The notes: generated by a model not told the origin, from the letters alone. Positions 34,371-46,404 are shown, numbered from the stretch's first letter. The stretch: DNA of 64,000 nt from Corticium candelabrum (GCF_963422355.1 NC_085103.1:2505731-2569730), one strand, 5' to 3'. Program-made: numbers and translations.

Positions 34371-35948
34371 TACAGGGTTATCTCGTGGGCGAAGCACCGT
34401 AACTGAAGCAGCCAAAAGGTCTGGCCTGGAAGTAATATTCACAATCTTAAAACATCGCCAGAAGATACAAAAACATTAGAAGAACTTGTCAGCTCTCTAG
34501 AAGAAACTTGCACTTTGCTGTACTTGAGTTTCGGAAAAAAGGCAATACGACAACCATATTCTTGATACTCTAAATGAGCGGCGCCGACGAGTCAGGAAAG
34601 GATTCGACTTCACGCAACCTGTATGTTTTCGCTTATTGCATGTGTATCTAAGTTTTTAATAATGTATTTTGTTGCATCTATTTTAGGACGGACGTAAGGT
34701 TAAGGTAATAAATCCGAAATCAGAAAAATCACCTAGTACTAGTACTAATTCTAAGGACGTCGACAATGAGCCATCTGCATCCGGCACGCGCACAACTGCA
34801 GAGGAAATGCCGGTGCCTGATGATAGAGCTATCTATTTCAAATTCAGAGACAAAAGACCCAGGAACTTTAGAGAAAGATTGGAATTCAAACTTACCTGAT
34901 ATTGGCGGTCAGAACATGCTAGGTGCAATCAACTAACTGGTGCACATGTATTTGTTTCTGTTTTAATAGATATCGTTCACTTGCTTGACAATAAGAATAT
35001 TAACGTAGGAACTGGACAGATATGTGGTCTTCACGGATCACTGTGCCACATGAGACCAGTACCACGTGGCCACATGGAAGTCAAAGTTCAGTCTCTTAGT
35101 GGAGGTCACAGTGAACCACCTTACCCATGGACAGAGAGCATTTATTGGCATCATGAGCCAATGATGCCCAACTCTTACCTAGTCTGGCTTGCAAACTTTT
35201 TGCAGAAACTGCAGCTGGTTCAAAACAGCTCATCTTCAAGAGCAACAGAAGGTATGTGCAGCAAGAATTGTAGAAAATTTTCTACGAACATTACTCTGAT
35301 TGCTTCTTTGCTGTCTGTCTGCATGTTAAACTGTTCCATTATATGTGATATACATTATATTTAAAGACATTTCTACTATGCATGTAAACTATAATTAGAC
35401 CTTGTATATGCATGTTATTAAAAATCTTTTACACGTCCAAGTTTCTACAACACAATTACGAAACTGTTAAATGTTAAATGTTGGCTAATACTTTTGTCGT
35501 TGAAGGTTGTGAACGCAACTGCAAGTTGGAACTAGCCGTAAAGGTTGGATTTGAAGTAGCAAGACTTCGAGACGTGAGTAGGACGCAACTCATCAGCGCT
35601 TGCCGGAGTCTGGAAATTCAGCTTGGGCCAGACAAAAGCAAAGCCAAACTGCTGACGTTGGTGGGTGACGCCATGCTGAAGAAGGGAATTGTCAAGATAA
35701 AGAGACAATGCAGTCGACGTCAGACGTCCTATGTAGAGATGACTTCTATAAATCAAAGACATTTTAGCTAAGTGTGTTGTTCTGGTACATGGTAGGTTTA
35801 GTGCAGCGTATTTTGTTGTTACTTTTTGGATACTGCTAAGGTTTAGTTTCTTTCTGTAGCATCAATAGTGTTTTGAGTGCATCTTATGTACGTGCGTAGC
35901 AATTCTCAATGTTTGCTTCTGCTTTCAGCTACTGACACAACAACAGTA

Positions 35949-36166
35949 ACCTAACTAGAATGTATTGTATTTTCGAATAATATTACGCATAAACCTAACT
36001 GGAATGTATTGTATTTTCCATTAATGTTACGAATAAACCTAACTGGAATGTCTTGTATTTTCCATTAATGATATAAATAAACCTAACTGAAATGCATTGT
36101 ATTTCCATTAATGTTATGTGAATAAACCTAAATGGAATGTATTGTACTATCCATTAATGAAACGCT
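35949..36166 (+). repeat. About five copies of a 44-45-bp tandem repeat
   Basis: The unit contains AAACCTAACTGGAATGTATT and GTATTTTCCATTAATG. Copies start near 35949, 35992, 36036, 36080 and 36125. Confidence 0.85.
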
Positions 36167-36172
36167 GCTTCC

Positions 36173-36529
36173 AACCGCAAACACTCTTCACTCAAATCCG
36201 CCTATGTGAGTCACGAGAATGAGAAGAAACGCGCTTACGGTGAGAGAATTCGGGAAGTTGAGCATGGGTCTTTCACTCCATTAGTGTTTACGTCATACGG
36301 AAGCACAGGCCCAGAGGCAACAACCTTCTATAAGCGAGTGGCAAGTCTGCATGCAGCCAAGTCAGGAGAGCAGTACAGTAGAATTATGCAATTAATTCGC
36401 TGTAGATTGAGTTTTGCCCTACTTCGCTCGAGTATACTGTGTATCCGTGGAACAAGATCCTCTACGTATAGACCTATCAAAGTGGACCTGCTGGGACTCA
36501 TTGAAAGTGAGGCCCACCTAGATGAGTAG
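36173..36529 (+). pseudogene. C-terminal remnant of a retroelement ORF
   Basis: The open frame (NRKHSSLKSAYVSHENEKKR, then VEHGSFTPLVFTS and IRCRLSFALLRSSILCIRGT) resembles the C-terminal tail of reverse transcriptase proteins common in sponge and cnidarian genomes. No reverse transcriptase core is present upstream. The exact family is uncertain. Confidence 0.45.
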
Positions 36530-37080
36530 GTGGTGACTATAGCTTGTGATAATAGTTAAGCATACAGTGTAATGACATAAAGTAGTAACTGACTTTTAAT
36601 TGTTTGTTTTGCTGCGTGCGTATATCTGTCACTTATAGTGTTGTATGTTAATTAATGATATAATTACCAAAACAAAATAAGCATAGATTACCATCAAGGT
36701 AAATCGGTCATTATCCACCCACAGTATTTCAATTTTCCAAGTTGGTAAATAACAAGCCATTAATGGATATAATAAATATTTCCATACATTAGGGTCCACG
36801 TACGCACTTCTTTCCTTAATGGTATTTGCAAGTATCACGAATGGAACAACGAATATACATTCATGGTATTCACGTAACTATACAAACACGGAAAATGCCA
36901 TTCTAGCCATGAATGGTAACTGTGCTAAATAACAATCACGGAAAAAACAATTTCCAAAAATGTAACCTACTATTGAATGATACAATTTCCATTCATGGTA
37001 TGTGTTTAACTATTCTATGAACGGAATATGTTAATGGTATTCATTGCATTTTCCACTGTATATACCATTAATGGAATTTG
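36530..37080. other. No gene; rich in ATGGAAT/CCATTAATGG words
   Basis: Short words such as CATTCATGGTA, CCATTAATGG and their reverse complements recur. They resemble the 45-bp array just upstream. Confidence 0.5.
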
Positions 37081-37084
37081 ACAA

Positions 37085-38375
37085 AGCTTTCCTGTGAATT
37101 TATGGAATGGATCACTCGTAAATGCCATTCTGCGAGAATTTATAGTCAATTCCATCGTACAAGTATGATGACGCGTACGACAAGATGTACTAGTATCAGT
37201 AAGATGTGATTAAGTTTCATAAACAATCAAACAACAGGATCAACCAAGTGTACGCAATCGCCAAGACTTATCACTACGATGTGACTAAGAATCAAAGGAA
37301 AAGGTGGATCAACTGATGAGCAGTTGAGTTGTTAGAAACCATATACGAAAGAGATTAGATTGACGGGCACTATCAAGAACAGCCCACCATACTACACTGT
37401 AGTATACTGCATAGTTATAACTTGGGTCACTCGTAAATGCCGTCAGTAATAAATTCCATCGTGAGGACGCGTACAAGGCTATGTATTATTATCACTAGGA
37501 TGTGACAAACAATAAAAAAACAGAATGGACCAAATGATCTACAGTTGAGTACAAAATATTGTGAAGATTTATCAACAGGATGTAACAAAGAATCAAAGAT
37601 AACGATGGACCAAATACTCTGAAGTTGAGTTTTAGAAACCTTATACGAAAGAGATTAGATTAAAGGGCACTATCCAAGAAGATCAACAATAGTATATCGT
37701 AGTACACTACATAATCATGACTTGAGTCAAGCGTAAATGCCGTCATGTGAGAATCTGTAATCAATTCCATCGTGCAAGTACGAAGACGCGTTCTATACGA
37801 AGTATTGATATCTGCGGGTTGCAAGAAACAATCGAAAAACAGGATGGACCAACCGTTCTGCAGTTGAGTAACGCAATGGTGAAGATTTGACACCCGGATG
37901 TGAGAAACAATCAAAGATAAAGATTGACCAACTGCTCTGCACGCAATCGTGAAGATTTGGCACTCGGATGTGACAAAGAATCAGAGATAAGGATAGACCA
38001 ACTGCTCTGAAGGTGAGTTTTTAGAAACCATATACGAAAGAGATTAGATTAACGGGTACTGTCGAAGACGATCCAGCACACTATACCGTAGTATACACTA
38101 CATAATTAAGACTTGGGTCAAGCGTACATGCCGTCGTGTGAGAATTTGTCAATTCCATCGTGCAGGTTTGATGACGACGATATTGATATTAGCAAGATGT
38201 AGGCGGATCCACCAGACGTAACTTGGCTAGCCATGATTTAACAAATCTGGCTGGCGATGTCGCTGATGTTGTGGCTACAGCCAAAGCAATGCAATGGACC
38301 ATTTCACTAGGTAGATAGCACACCTCGTGCACGACATGTGTTTCAAAAATTTCTTCACTGCTGAATTCTGTATAC
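37085..38375. repeat. 320-bp satellite, block A
   Basis: Three recognisable units (marked by ATACGAAAGAGATTAGATT near 37343, 37643 and 38032) are nearly identical to parts of the large block at 48.9-52.9 kb. The right end (38120-38375) is a copy of the THAP-bearing tail, with an internal deletion and a one-base loss in the THAP frame. The similarity stops at ATACCCCGAT. Confidence 0.85.
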
Positions 38376-38384
38376 CCCGATTAT

Positions 38385-38512
38385 CCAGCTATGCCAGGCC
38401 TCCATGATGTCACTTTAGTGTTGACTTTGTCATTTCAAGTGCAGCCTCAAGAGTTTGTACAGGTACTGCATGATGGACATGCTCATAGGTTGACTGTGTC
38501 CAACATTGGACT
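38385..38512 (+). pseudogene. Ulp1/C48 protease relic, left half
   Basis: PGLHDVTLVLTLSFQVQPQE leads to FVQVLHDGHAHRLTVSNIG, which aligns with the His block of the C48 domain at 11180. The hAT element starts right after it; the second half is at 41623. Confidence 0.6.
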
Positions 38513-41500
38513 CAGAGGCGTAACTAGGCATGAGGCAACCGAGGCAGTTGCCTCGGTAAAAAAAAAGGGTGTGGCGTTGCAAAAATTTTGCTGCATGTAG
38601 GTTAGGAGCAGAAGATATGACATTCTGCACTAACAAAATCTGCTATCGTGTTCTTTTCAAATTTGAAACCGCGTGCGTAAACTCTCTGATACTCAACTTT
38701 AGCGCACGTTCTTGGCACGTGAAGCACTTGCAAGACACGTGGCTCGAGAAACCTACAGCTGACTGCCAAGTAAGATGGAGCCACCATCTAAGAGAAAGAA
38801 AAAGAAGCAACTATCTCTTTTGCAATGTCTTGGGTAAGAAAGTTGTTCTGCAGAAGTATGGGGTCCCCTTTGGGGTACGTGACTTGTTCTTCTCATCAGG
38901 ACATCTTCCGGTGATTTAAGCGATCTGCCTGAAACTGTACATTCTGCGTCCCCGTTTGAGACTGTAGTGAATTCTGCAGAAGGTATAGTACCAATGCTAA
39001 ATGTGATCCTAGTAGACGCGAATTACTGAGCGATATCGAACAATGTGTTATCGTCATAGATGCTAAGAATATGTAATAAGGTTCATATAATGTTATACAT
39101 ATTCTACTGAAACAGGTGGTAATACCGTAGCGCTTGTAAACACTTTCTTTGTAGATACTGCTCATGACAAAGAAGTGTCAGTGAATGATCCGATCTACTA
39201 CGTAGGCAGAGTCGTTTCCGACGTTGACAAGATATGCCTGCTGCAAAATAAATGGTGTCCACCCACCGGTTGTAAATTTCAGAGCACGGGCGGCCGTCGT
39301 TACAATCCAGAGTGGGAGAGTCAATACAGATGGCTGAGATATTCTCCTAGTACTGACGCCTGCTTTTGTTGCTACTGTGTGCTGTTTGGTGATGAGTCAC
39401 TGTCTGCTACTGCTTTCAAGACAACTGGCTTTTGTGACTGGAAGAACGCAGTTGGAGTAAAGCGTGGTGTACTGCTTTGTCATGAGAAAAGTGAAATTCA
39501 CAAGAATGCTTGCATAAAAGCATTATCTTTCAAGAATGTGGTCGAAGGAAAGAAAAATGATATTTGTACCAGCAGATCTAAAGAATATGAAGAGAGAGTC
39601 AAACGTAATCGAGCAATTATTCTAGCTGTAATAGATGTCGTTATTGCTCTCGGTCAGCGAAATGTTCCCTTTCGGGGTCACAGTTGGGACAAAGTTCTGA
39701 GAAAAGAATCCAGTAACTTTGAATACTTCCTCCATTGGCAGTCTCAGTTCAATCCTACTCTGAAAAGTCATGTAGAGCACGGAAAGAAGAACGCCTGTTA
39801 CAAGAGCCCGAAAATACAAAATGAGCTGATAGAGTTAGCCGGTGTTGAGGTGAGAGACAAAATACTGGAAGATGCTCATGCCGCTAAATGGTTTTCGTTG
39901 ATGGCGGATGAGTGCACAGATACAGCTAACGTAGAGCAGATGTCAGTCTGTATCAGGTTTGTTGACGACTCTGTACCCGGTCAGGTTCAAGTGAGAGAAG
40001 AGTTCTTAGGATTCGTCAAATTGGATTGTGCAGATGCTCTGTCTATTTTCAATGCTATTGTCAATTTTATGAAAGAGTGCAATTTGGATATTCGTTATCT
40101 TCGTGGCCAGGGCTACGACGGTGCTGCAGTTATGTCAGGAAAAGTTTCCGGTGTCTCTGCTCGAATTCTTCAGTTACAACCAAAGGCTATATACCAGCAT
40201 TGTCGGTCACATAGACTGAATTTGGTTATTGCATCTTCTTGTAGGCAAGTCCCTTTAATTCAGGACTTGTTTAACTCGTTAGGAACACTGACGTGGTTTC
40301 TAGGAGGCAGTCCAAAAAGAAAAGTTATCCTTTGTAGGCATTTGATAGCAGGAGACATAGCTGAATTGATTACAGCAGAAGACAAGGAAGAAGAAGAACC
40401 AGAAGAAGAACTAGAAGAAAACTTAGAACAGGAGGAAACTTCGAAACTAAGTGATACGCTTATTCGTAAATCGTCATCAAGGCAAGTCCCAGTACTGTGT
40501 GAGACAAGGTGGTCGGCTCGATTGGCAACACTGTCCAGTGTCTTGGCCAAATACAAAGCCATATACCTTGCACTGCAAGATATTGTTGCAGAGAGCTCTG
40601 GCACTGATTCGAGGGCGAAAGCTTCATCTTACCTCAGACTTTTACAGTCCTCTAGTTTTATTGTTTGCTTGGTCGTTAGTCAGTACATTCTGAGCTTTTG
40701 TGATCCTCTGACGAAGTCTTTGCAATCTCCAAACTGTGACGTTCTGAAGGCTTATCAAACAGCCAAGCTGCTTCGCACAACGATTTCTGCGCAACGACGT
40801 GAAGACAAGTTTAAAGAATTATGGGAAAGAGTTCAAACAGTTGCAGGCGAGGTGGATGCCCAAATTGATAAACCTAGAACCGCAATAAGAAGCACCTACA
40901 GAAGCAATGCTGGCATGCAGACTGCGGAACAGGACAGCGCTGTGGCATACTTCAGAAGAAACGTGTACTACCCTTTCATTGATCACGCTGTGACAGAGCT
41001 CAACAATCGCTTCCCTGATACATCTGAATCAATGCTCATTGGGTATAGACTTCTTCCTAGCAGTGTTAGCAGTATAACAAGATCTGAGGTGAATTCAATT
41101 AAGCTCTTCTATGGTCCAGACTTACCAAATGGAGCTACATTCGAGCCTGAAGTAGAAGTTTGGAAAACCAAATGTTTTCAACTTCCTGAGAAAGACAGGA
41201 GAGTAACATTAACGGATGCCGCAAAGATGGCAGACAGTCAATATTTCCCCAATATTCATGAGATTTTCAAACTTATTCTAACATCTCCTGTTGGTTCCGT
41301 GCCGTGCGAAAGATCGTTTTCGGCTCTCCGGAGATTGAAGGAGTGGTCGAGATCAACAATGACGCAAGAAAGACTGTGTGGCTTAGCTCTTTTATATATT
41401 CATAGAGACGTGGCTGTAAGCAGAGAGAATGTCTTACAAAGATTTGATTGTACAGGACACCGCCGATTGGGGCAATTGTCGTTATAGAGGCTCCATGTTC

Positions 41501-41619
41501 ACTTTGATTAATTAATTAAAGTATATATGTAGTAGACTACTAGTAGTTTGAGGCTAAATATATTGCCTTATTGATATAAAACTTGCCTCGGTAAAATTTT
41601 AATGCTAGTTACGCCCCTG
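38513..41619 (+). mobile_element. hAT element 1, intact
   Basis: Ends CAGAGGCGTAACTAG and, reversed, CAGGGGCGTAACTAG are 15 bp with one mismatch, typical of hAT elements. A second short palindrome around GCCTCGGTA lies inside both ends. The 8-bp flanks (ATTGGACT, AGCAACAC) do not match. Confidence 0.8.
38775..41487 (+). CDS. hAT transposase (ZMYM1-like), three exons
   Basis: Exons 38775-38833, 38900-38982 and 39155-41487 total 2475 nt (824 aa) in frame. Exon 1 is basic (MEPPSKRKKKKQLSLLQCL). Exon 3 starts with a TTF-type zinc finger (CFCCYCVLFGDES, with FCDWKNAVGV), then a DUF4371 region. DDE-type acidic residues appear in LMADECTDTAN and GQGYDGAAVMSG. The C-terminal hAT dimerisation block is SVPCERSFSALRRLKEWSRS. 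An acidic low-complexity run lies near 40380-40440. It would cut and paste hAT DNA in the nucleus. The full-length frame suggests recent activity. Confidence 0.85.
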
Positions 41620-41622
41620 AGC

Positions 41623-41898
41623 AACACTCTCACGTACACATGTTCGATAGCTTACGTTCAGCTGCATCTTCGAGTTTGAAACTACAGATCTCCAGCCTTC
41701 TTGTCACAAAAGAGCCCCACCTCACCCTGGAGTAAATTAATGTTCAGCGACAAGTGGGAGGATCCGACTGTGGCCTGCTTTCGATAGCGATGGCTACTGC
41801 ATTGGTTTCTGGACAACGCCCTGGACAACTGGTGCTTGACCAGAAAGTGGATTTCAGCCAGCGCTACGTTAGAGCATACTTCTGGTTTATTCTATAGC
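41623..41898 (+). pseudogene. Ulp1/C48 protease relic, right half
   Basis: THMFDSLRSAASSSLKLQIS leads to QVGGSDCGLLSIAMATALVS, the Gln-and-Cys block of C48 proteases, after a TAA stop. It continues the left half at 38385-38512 across the hAT insertion. Confidence 0.65.
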
Positions 41899-42006
41899 TG
41901 ATTAAATAACTAATTTATATCGTACTTGATCTACTCCAACACAATCAACAACCTCTACTTTGCCAGAGTCTGAGTCCAGATCGGACTACAAGGCGTACCA
42001 AAGTTT

Positions 42007-44100
42007 GTGCACATGCTTATGAACAGAGCTGACGTACCCGGATGTGGCTCACCCATCCGGGTTCTGCTAGGTCTGGTTGAGAAGCTCCACAAAGACATGG
42101 CCTTGACAACTCTTCGATCTCAAGCAGAAATGGCACTACCTGATATTGGTCAGTCGCCTCATCAACCTCTAGACTTTCAGTTCCCCAAACGACAGTTTGG
42201 AAAAAGAAATTGTTAGCCGATCGTTTCAATCGTCTTGGTTCAAGCTCCACAGTTGGCTACACTACGATGAGGCCAGAGATGTAGCGTTTTGTCACACCTG
42301 CATCAAAGCATGCAAGGAGAAAAAGCTAGCCGCAGCTGCAGGGATTGCCGATCAGTCGTTCATACGGAAGAGATTCTGATACTGGAAGAATGCCACTGAG
42401 AAACTAAAAAGTCACGAAGCATCGAACGTTCATCGCGAAGCCGTCGAGAGAACCATCAGTCTTCCAAAGACTACAGAGGATGTTGGGGAACTATTGTCAA
42501 GACTTCAAAAGCAAGACAAATGTGAACGACGACAATGCTTCCTCAAAATTGTTTCATGTGTAAGGTTCTTGGCTCGTCAAGGGCTACCTTTACGAGGAGA
42601 TGGGGCCGAAATAGACTCCAATTTCAGGCAACTACTTCTACAAACACAGGACAATCAAACCTCTTGACATGGCCTTGACAACTCTTCGATCTCAAGCAGA
42701 AATGGCACTACCTGATATTGGTCAGTCGCCTCATCAACCTCTAGACTTTCAGTTCCCCAAACGACAGTTTGGAAAAAGAAATTGTTAGCCGATCGTTTCA
42801 ATCGTCTTGGTTCAAGCTCCACAGTTGGCTACACTACGATGAGGCCAGAGATGTAGCGTTTTGTCACACCTGCATCAAAGCATGCAAGGAGAAAAAGCTA
42901 GCCGCAGCTGCAGGGATTGCCGATCAGTCGTTCATACGGAAGAGATTCTGATACTGGAAGAATGCCACTAAGAAACTAAAAAGTCACGAAGCATCGAACG
43001 TTCATCGCGAAGCCGTCGAGAGAACCATCAGTCTTCCAAAGACTACAGAGGATGTTGGGGAACTATTGTCAAGACTTCAAAAGCAAGACAAATGTGAACG
43101 ACGACAATGCTTCCTCAAAATTGTTTCATGTGTAAGGTTCTTGGCTCGTCAAGGGCTACCTTTACGAGGAGATGGGGCCGAAATAGACTCCAATTTCAGG
43201 CAACTACTTCTACAAACACAGGACAATCAAACCTCTTGAAAATGGATCACTGGAGGAAAATCTGACAAGTACGTTTCTGCTGACATACAAAATGAACTGT
43301 TGAAGGTCATGGCCTTACGCATATCGCGTGATATTGCGTCAGTTATGAAGCAGACTTCTTTCTTCACCATCATGGTAGACGAGTCGACAGACTTTGCAAA
43401 CAAAGAGCAGGTTGTCATATGTTTACGGTGAGTGGATGATCATCTGGATGCCCACGAAGAATTTATCGGTTTATATGAGGTAGACAACATTTCTGCAGCC
43501 ACTCTAGTTCATATCATCAGAGATACGCTATTGAGAATGAACCTGTCTCTAGCAAGAGCTCGTGGGCAATGCTACGACGGAGCAGCGAATATGAGCGGCG
43601 CAAAGTCAGGAGCAGCCAAGCGGTTATCTGACGAAGAACCAAGAGCGGTTTTCACACACTGCTACGGACACGCACTTAACTTGGCATGCAGCGATGCACT
43701 AAAATGATGCAAGATAATGCAAGATGCTCTGAACACTACGTATGGAATAACTAGGCTAGTCAAATTTTCGCCCAAACGACAGGCAATTTTCGTACAGGAG
43801 AAAGCTACCACATCACCTACTACACCAGGAATTCGCCTTCTATGTCCAACTAGGTGGACTGTAAGAGCCGATGTTCTTAAGAGTGTGTTAGATAACTATT
43901 CCGCACTCATTTCAACCCGAGAACAGTCGTCAGAAGAAACTCGTGACCCCGAGCTGAAGGGTAGATTAGGTGGAGTTGCACATCAAATGACTAAGTTTTC
44001 TTTCATATTTGGTGTAGCCCTTGGAGAACTTACTCTACGTCACAGCGACAACTTGAGCAGGACCCTGCAGCGTAATTCTGCTCGAGACTGCTGTGATTTG
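42007..44100 (+). pseudogene. hAT transposase 2 (ZMYM1-like), dead
   Basis: Pieces in order: DIGQSPHQPLDFQFPKRQFG, then (shifted) SWFKLHSWLHYDEARDVAFC, VSCVRFLARQGLPLRGDGAE, MVDESTDFANKEQVVICLR, GQCYDGAANMSGAKSGAAKR, and LLCPTRWTVRADVLKSVLD. It lacks the C-terminal dimerisation block and is cut off near 44080 (NLSRTLQ). All four clear in-frame stops are TGA (42377, 43236, 43429 and 43706), three of them where Trp is likely. A one-base frame shift is present in both copies of the internal duplication. Confidence 0.8.
42094..43237 (+). repeat. Direct tandem duplication, 2 x 572 bp
   Basis: Copy 1 (42094-42665) and copy 2 (42666-43237) are almost identical; I saw a single G/A difference (ACTGAGAAAC, ACTAAGAAAC). 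They share the frame shift and the TGA, so the duplication followed the death of the hAT gene. Confidence 0.95.
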
Positions 44101-44462
44101 GCCGTTTTGAATTGCGCACTGTGCTTCTTGTAGTGATTGTTCAAGTCAGGTTCTAGTTTTATTTCGTTTTCTTTGGCGTTGAATTCCATAACGTATTGAC
44201 AAAGATTTGATATGAGCCTTTCCGGTGTCCCACCATTCGAGGAGCGATAAAAACCGTGGTTTCTGATATTGCCGAAAAAGGCGGTGACTTTCCGTCGGTA
44301 ACAAGCCTCACACAAAGACTTTTGTTAAGTTTCCAATATCCCCGTCCTCTAGTACATGTTGACGAAGCTAGAAGTTTGAGAAGTACACACGAGTGGTCAC
44401 TGAACGCTGTGGGAAGAACAGAAATCTCATGTACTTTGTTTTCCAACACACGAGGTTAGGAA
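44101..44462 (+). other. Unassigned stretch with one conserved-looking frame
   Basis: The plus frame 44202-44456 reads PTIRGAIKTVVSDIAEKGGD, then PLVHVDEARSLRSTHEWSLN, without a stop. It does not match hAT. I do not recognise it. Confidence 0.3.
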
Positions 44463-45175
44463 CATATCTAGTCGGCAGGCTACTGGTGGATTTGATCGAC
44501 TCCATGTGTAACCCGGAACATCTGGATGGCATTGTCGGTATATATCAGTCAAGTTGAGGGTTGAGAGAAGCGTGTGAAGTGCAGCAGTGTCGCTGCTCCT
44601 GGGTCCTAGTTGTGCTTGGGACAGTTTGTCCATACTGGGGTTAAGGACGCAATTGAAATCACCACAGACAACCAGTCTTGGTGCATTCTGCAGCTGTGAA
44701 GTCACGATTGATAGAAATCTTTGCGATCAGCTGAGGACGTTGGTGCGTAAAGGTTGACGAGGTCGAACGTGAGGGAAGGGTAGATCACTTTCATAGATAA
44801 ATAACGTCCGTTGGAGTATTGTAGGACCTTCTTGCATTGTAGTTGGGGCATATTTTTCAGAATGATAGATACTCCTTTGGAATGATTTGTACCATAAGCA
44901 TGAAAAATGGGATGTTTAGGAAACTGTAATTGCCAATTTGAATTTTCAGCTGTTGCATATGTTTCTTGTAAACTCAAAATATCGATATTCTTTCTGATCA
45001 TCCAGTCTGCAATTTGTTGTCGTTTCATCCTGTTAGTCATTCCTTGAGCAATGAGAGTAGCAATATGTGGAGTTATTACAGCTAGAGAGGGAAAGAGAAA
45101 AAAAAACACAAAACATTTCCAGTCGAGTCTAGACTGGAGCTGGCAACGTCCCACATGCGTCCTGGTTTTCCACAT
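44463..45175 (-). pseudogene. L1/Tx1-like endonuclease (front of ORF2)
   Basis: On the minus strand an AP endonuclease-like domain is visible: NRMKRQQIADWMIRKNIDIL, LSLQETYA, YGTNHSKGVSIILK and LVNLYAPT, then after a one-base shift LVVCGDFNCVLNPSMD, and finally YTWSRSN and CRLDMFL. These are its catalytic E, D/N and RxD-type blocks. The sequence stops at about 44463, before any reverse transcriptase. A TTC repeat lies at 45219-45238. Confidence 0.75.
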
Positions 45176-45262
45176 GCGGGTGTTCCGTAGTTGTAATAGT
45201 AGCTGAGTTCTCGTGCTTTCTTCTTCTTCTTCTTCTTTCCTTGTTTTAGCTGTGTATTCGTG

Positions 45263-46181
45263 TCAGGTGTTGGTGAGTGTTTCTTTTTCATTCATTCCTC
45301 TTTTACGTGTTCTTTTATCGTTTGCATCACTCTGAGAGCCATCTTTCATGTCAATTTCACTTGCCGTTCCTTGATTTGATTCTGCTTCACACCAGCTTGT
45401 CTTATTTGTCTCCCATTCACTGAGTTGGATGTCATCCTTGTCATCTGATAAGGTACCCTCATAACCACAAGGTAGTGGTGGTGTAGTCTCTTTCACAGAT
45501 GTGTCAGACTGTTCTGGTCTGTTCTGTTCTGTAGCTCTTGTGCTAGCCGTACTATAGTTTTTACAGTTTCTATACACATGATCCGTACCATTGCAATAAT
45601 AACAGCGTCGGAAGGATGACGGTTTTGGACAGTCTTTCACGTGGTGATAGACTTCGTCACATCGATAACACCGTGTTGGTTCACCTGCATATCTGACATA
45701 AAACCTGATTAGGTAATGGCCAACTTGCAATGAGATAGGAAAGATTCCCTTGGGGTTAACAACAGTGAATACTCGAACTCCTGTTTCAATCATGAGGGCG
45801 AAAGAGTAGCATCTACGGTGTAAACATGACACATGGCCATGTTTTGACAATACAATTTTATTGTTGCATCTGGCATCTCGTATGGCATCTTACATGTCAC
45901 CAGTGCAGGTGGTGGTCCTGCAGGGTGTGCATTTTGTGGTCGTGAACCTGACAGCTCTACACATTCATAATGTCGTTCCTTGATGTCAAGGCCAGCTCTC
46001 AAAACAGTATCTTTTGCGGTTTGATTCCCAAACGAGATTTGCAAAACGCCATGACGGAGAGTCTGAGCAAGCATTTGATGTTTTCTTCCTCTGTTTGGAA
46101 TGCCATTATCACGTCACGAGTTGAGATATCCTCCTCAGTTTGCAGACGGACCGTTAGAGGTCGTGCTAGATACCCTTCCAT
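45263..46181 (-). pseudogene. L1/Tx1-like ORF1 with two zinc knuckles
   Basis: It starts MEGYLARPLTVRLQTEEDIS at 46181 and continues in a second frame (LRHGVLQISFGNQTAKDTVL) then a third. The zinc knuckles are CYRCDEVYHHVKDC and CYYCNGTDHVYRNC, in the usual position near the ORF1 end. A Ser/Glu-rich tail ends at 45263. Two frame shifts are evident. Known ORF1 proteins bind the element's RNA. Confidence 0.75.
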
Positions 46182-46404
46182 CTTGAGAAAAACAAGCTCG
46201 AAAACACCAGATTAGTCCAAGCTGTACTCAAAACGTCCAAGTATCAAAGTTGGTGTCTAAATACGTTGTGAAAGGGTGGTAGCCTTTGTAGCAAACCCAG
46301 AGAGCGAAAAGAAAGCGAAAATTGCGGAGCGTTACCACGTGGTAAACGCACGGCCTCGCAATACATACATGCCTACATACATATATACATACACACATAC
46401 ATAA

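Larger units (their letters stand above)
33333..35774 (+). pseudogene. Decayed gene with C-terminal half of a SAM-like domain
   Basis: After a TTTGCAG acceptor comes EQTIGGQDLLDLAKCATADQ then LFMCGVQTVG, and in a shifted frame KQLKLQRLL. This fits the last helices of a SAM domain. A Ser/Thr/Pro linker follows. A Tigger element then interrupts (33723-34370). Further pieces are STVTEAAKRSGLEV near 34390, NERRRRVRKGFDFTQP near 34574, an exon at about 34684-34899, one at 34971-35253 (QICGLHGSLCHMRPVPRGH) and one at 35506-35774 (LRDVSRTQLISACRSLEIQL, somewhat SAP-like). Frame shifts occur near 33419, 34430 and 34545. I do not recognise the family of the later parts. Confidence 0.4.

Noticed and set aside
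38513..41619. Possible 8-bp target duplication around hAT element 1 (CCAACATT and GCAACACT)
   Set aside because: The left copy would not abut the inverted repeat, and only six of eight bases match.
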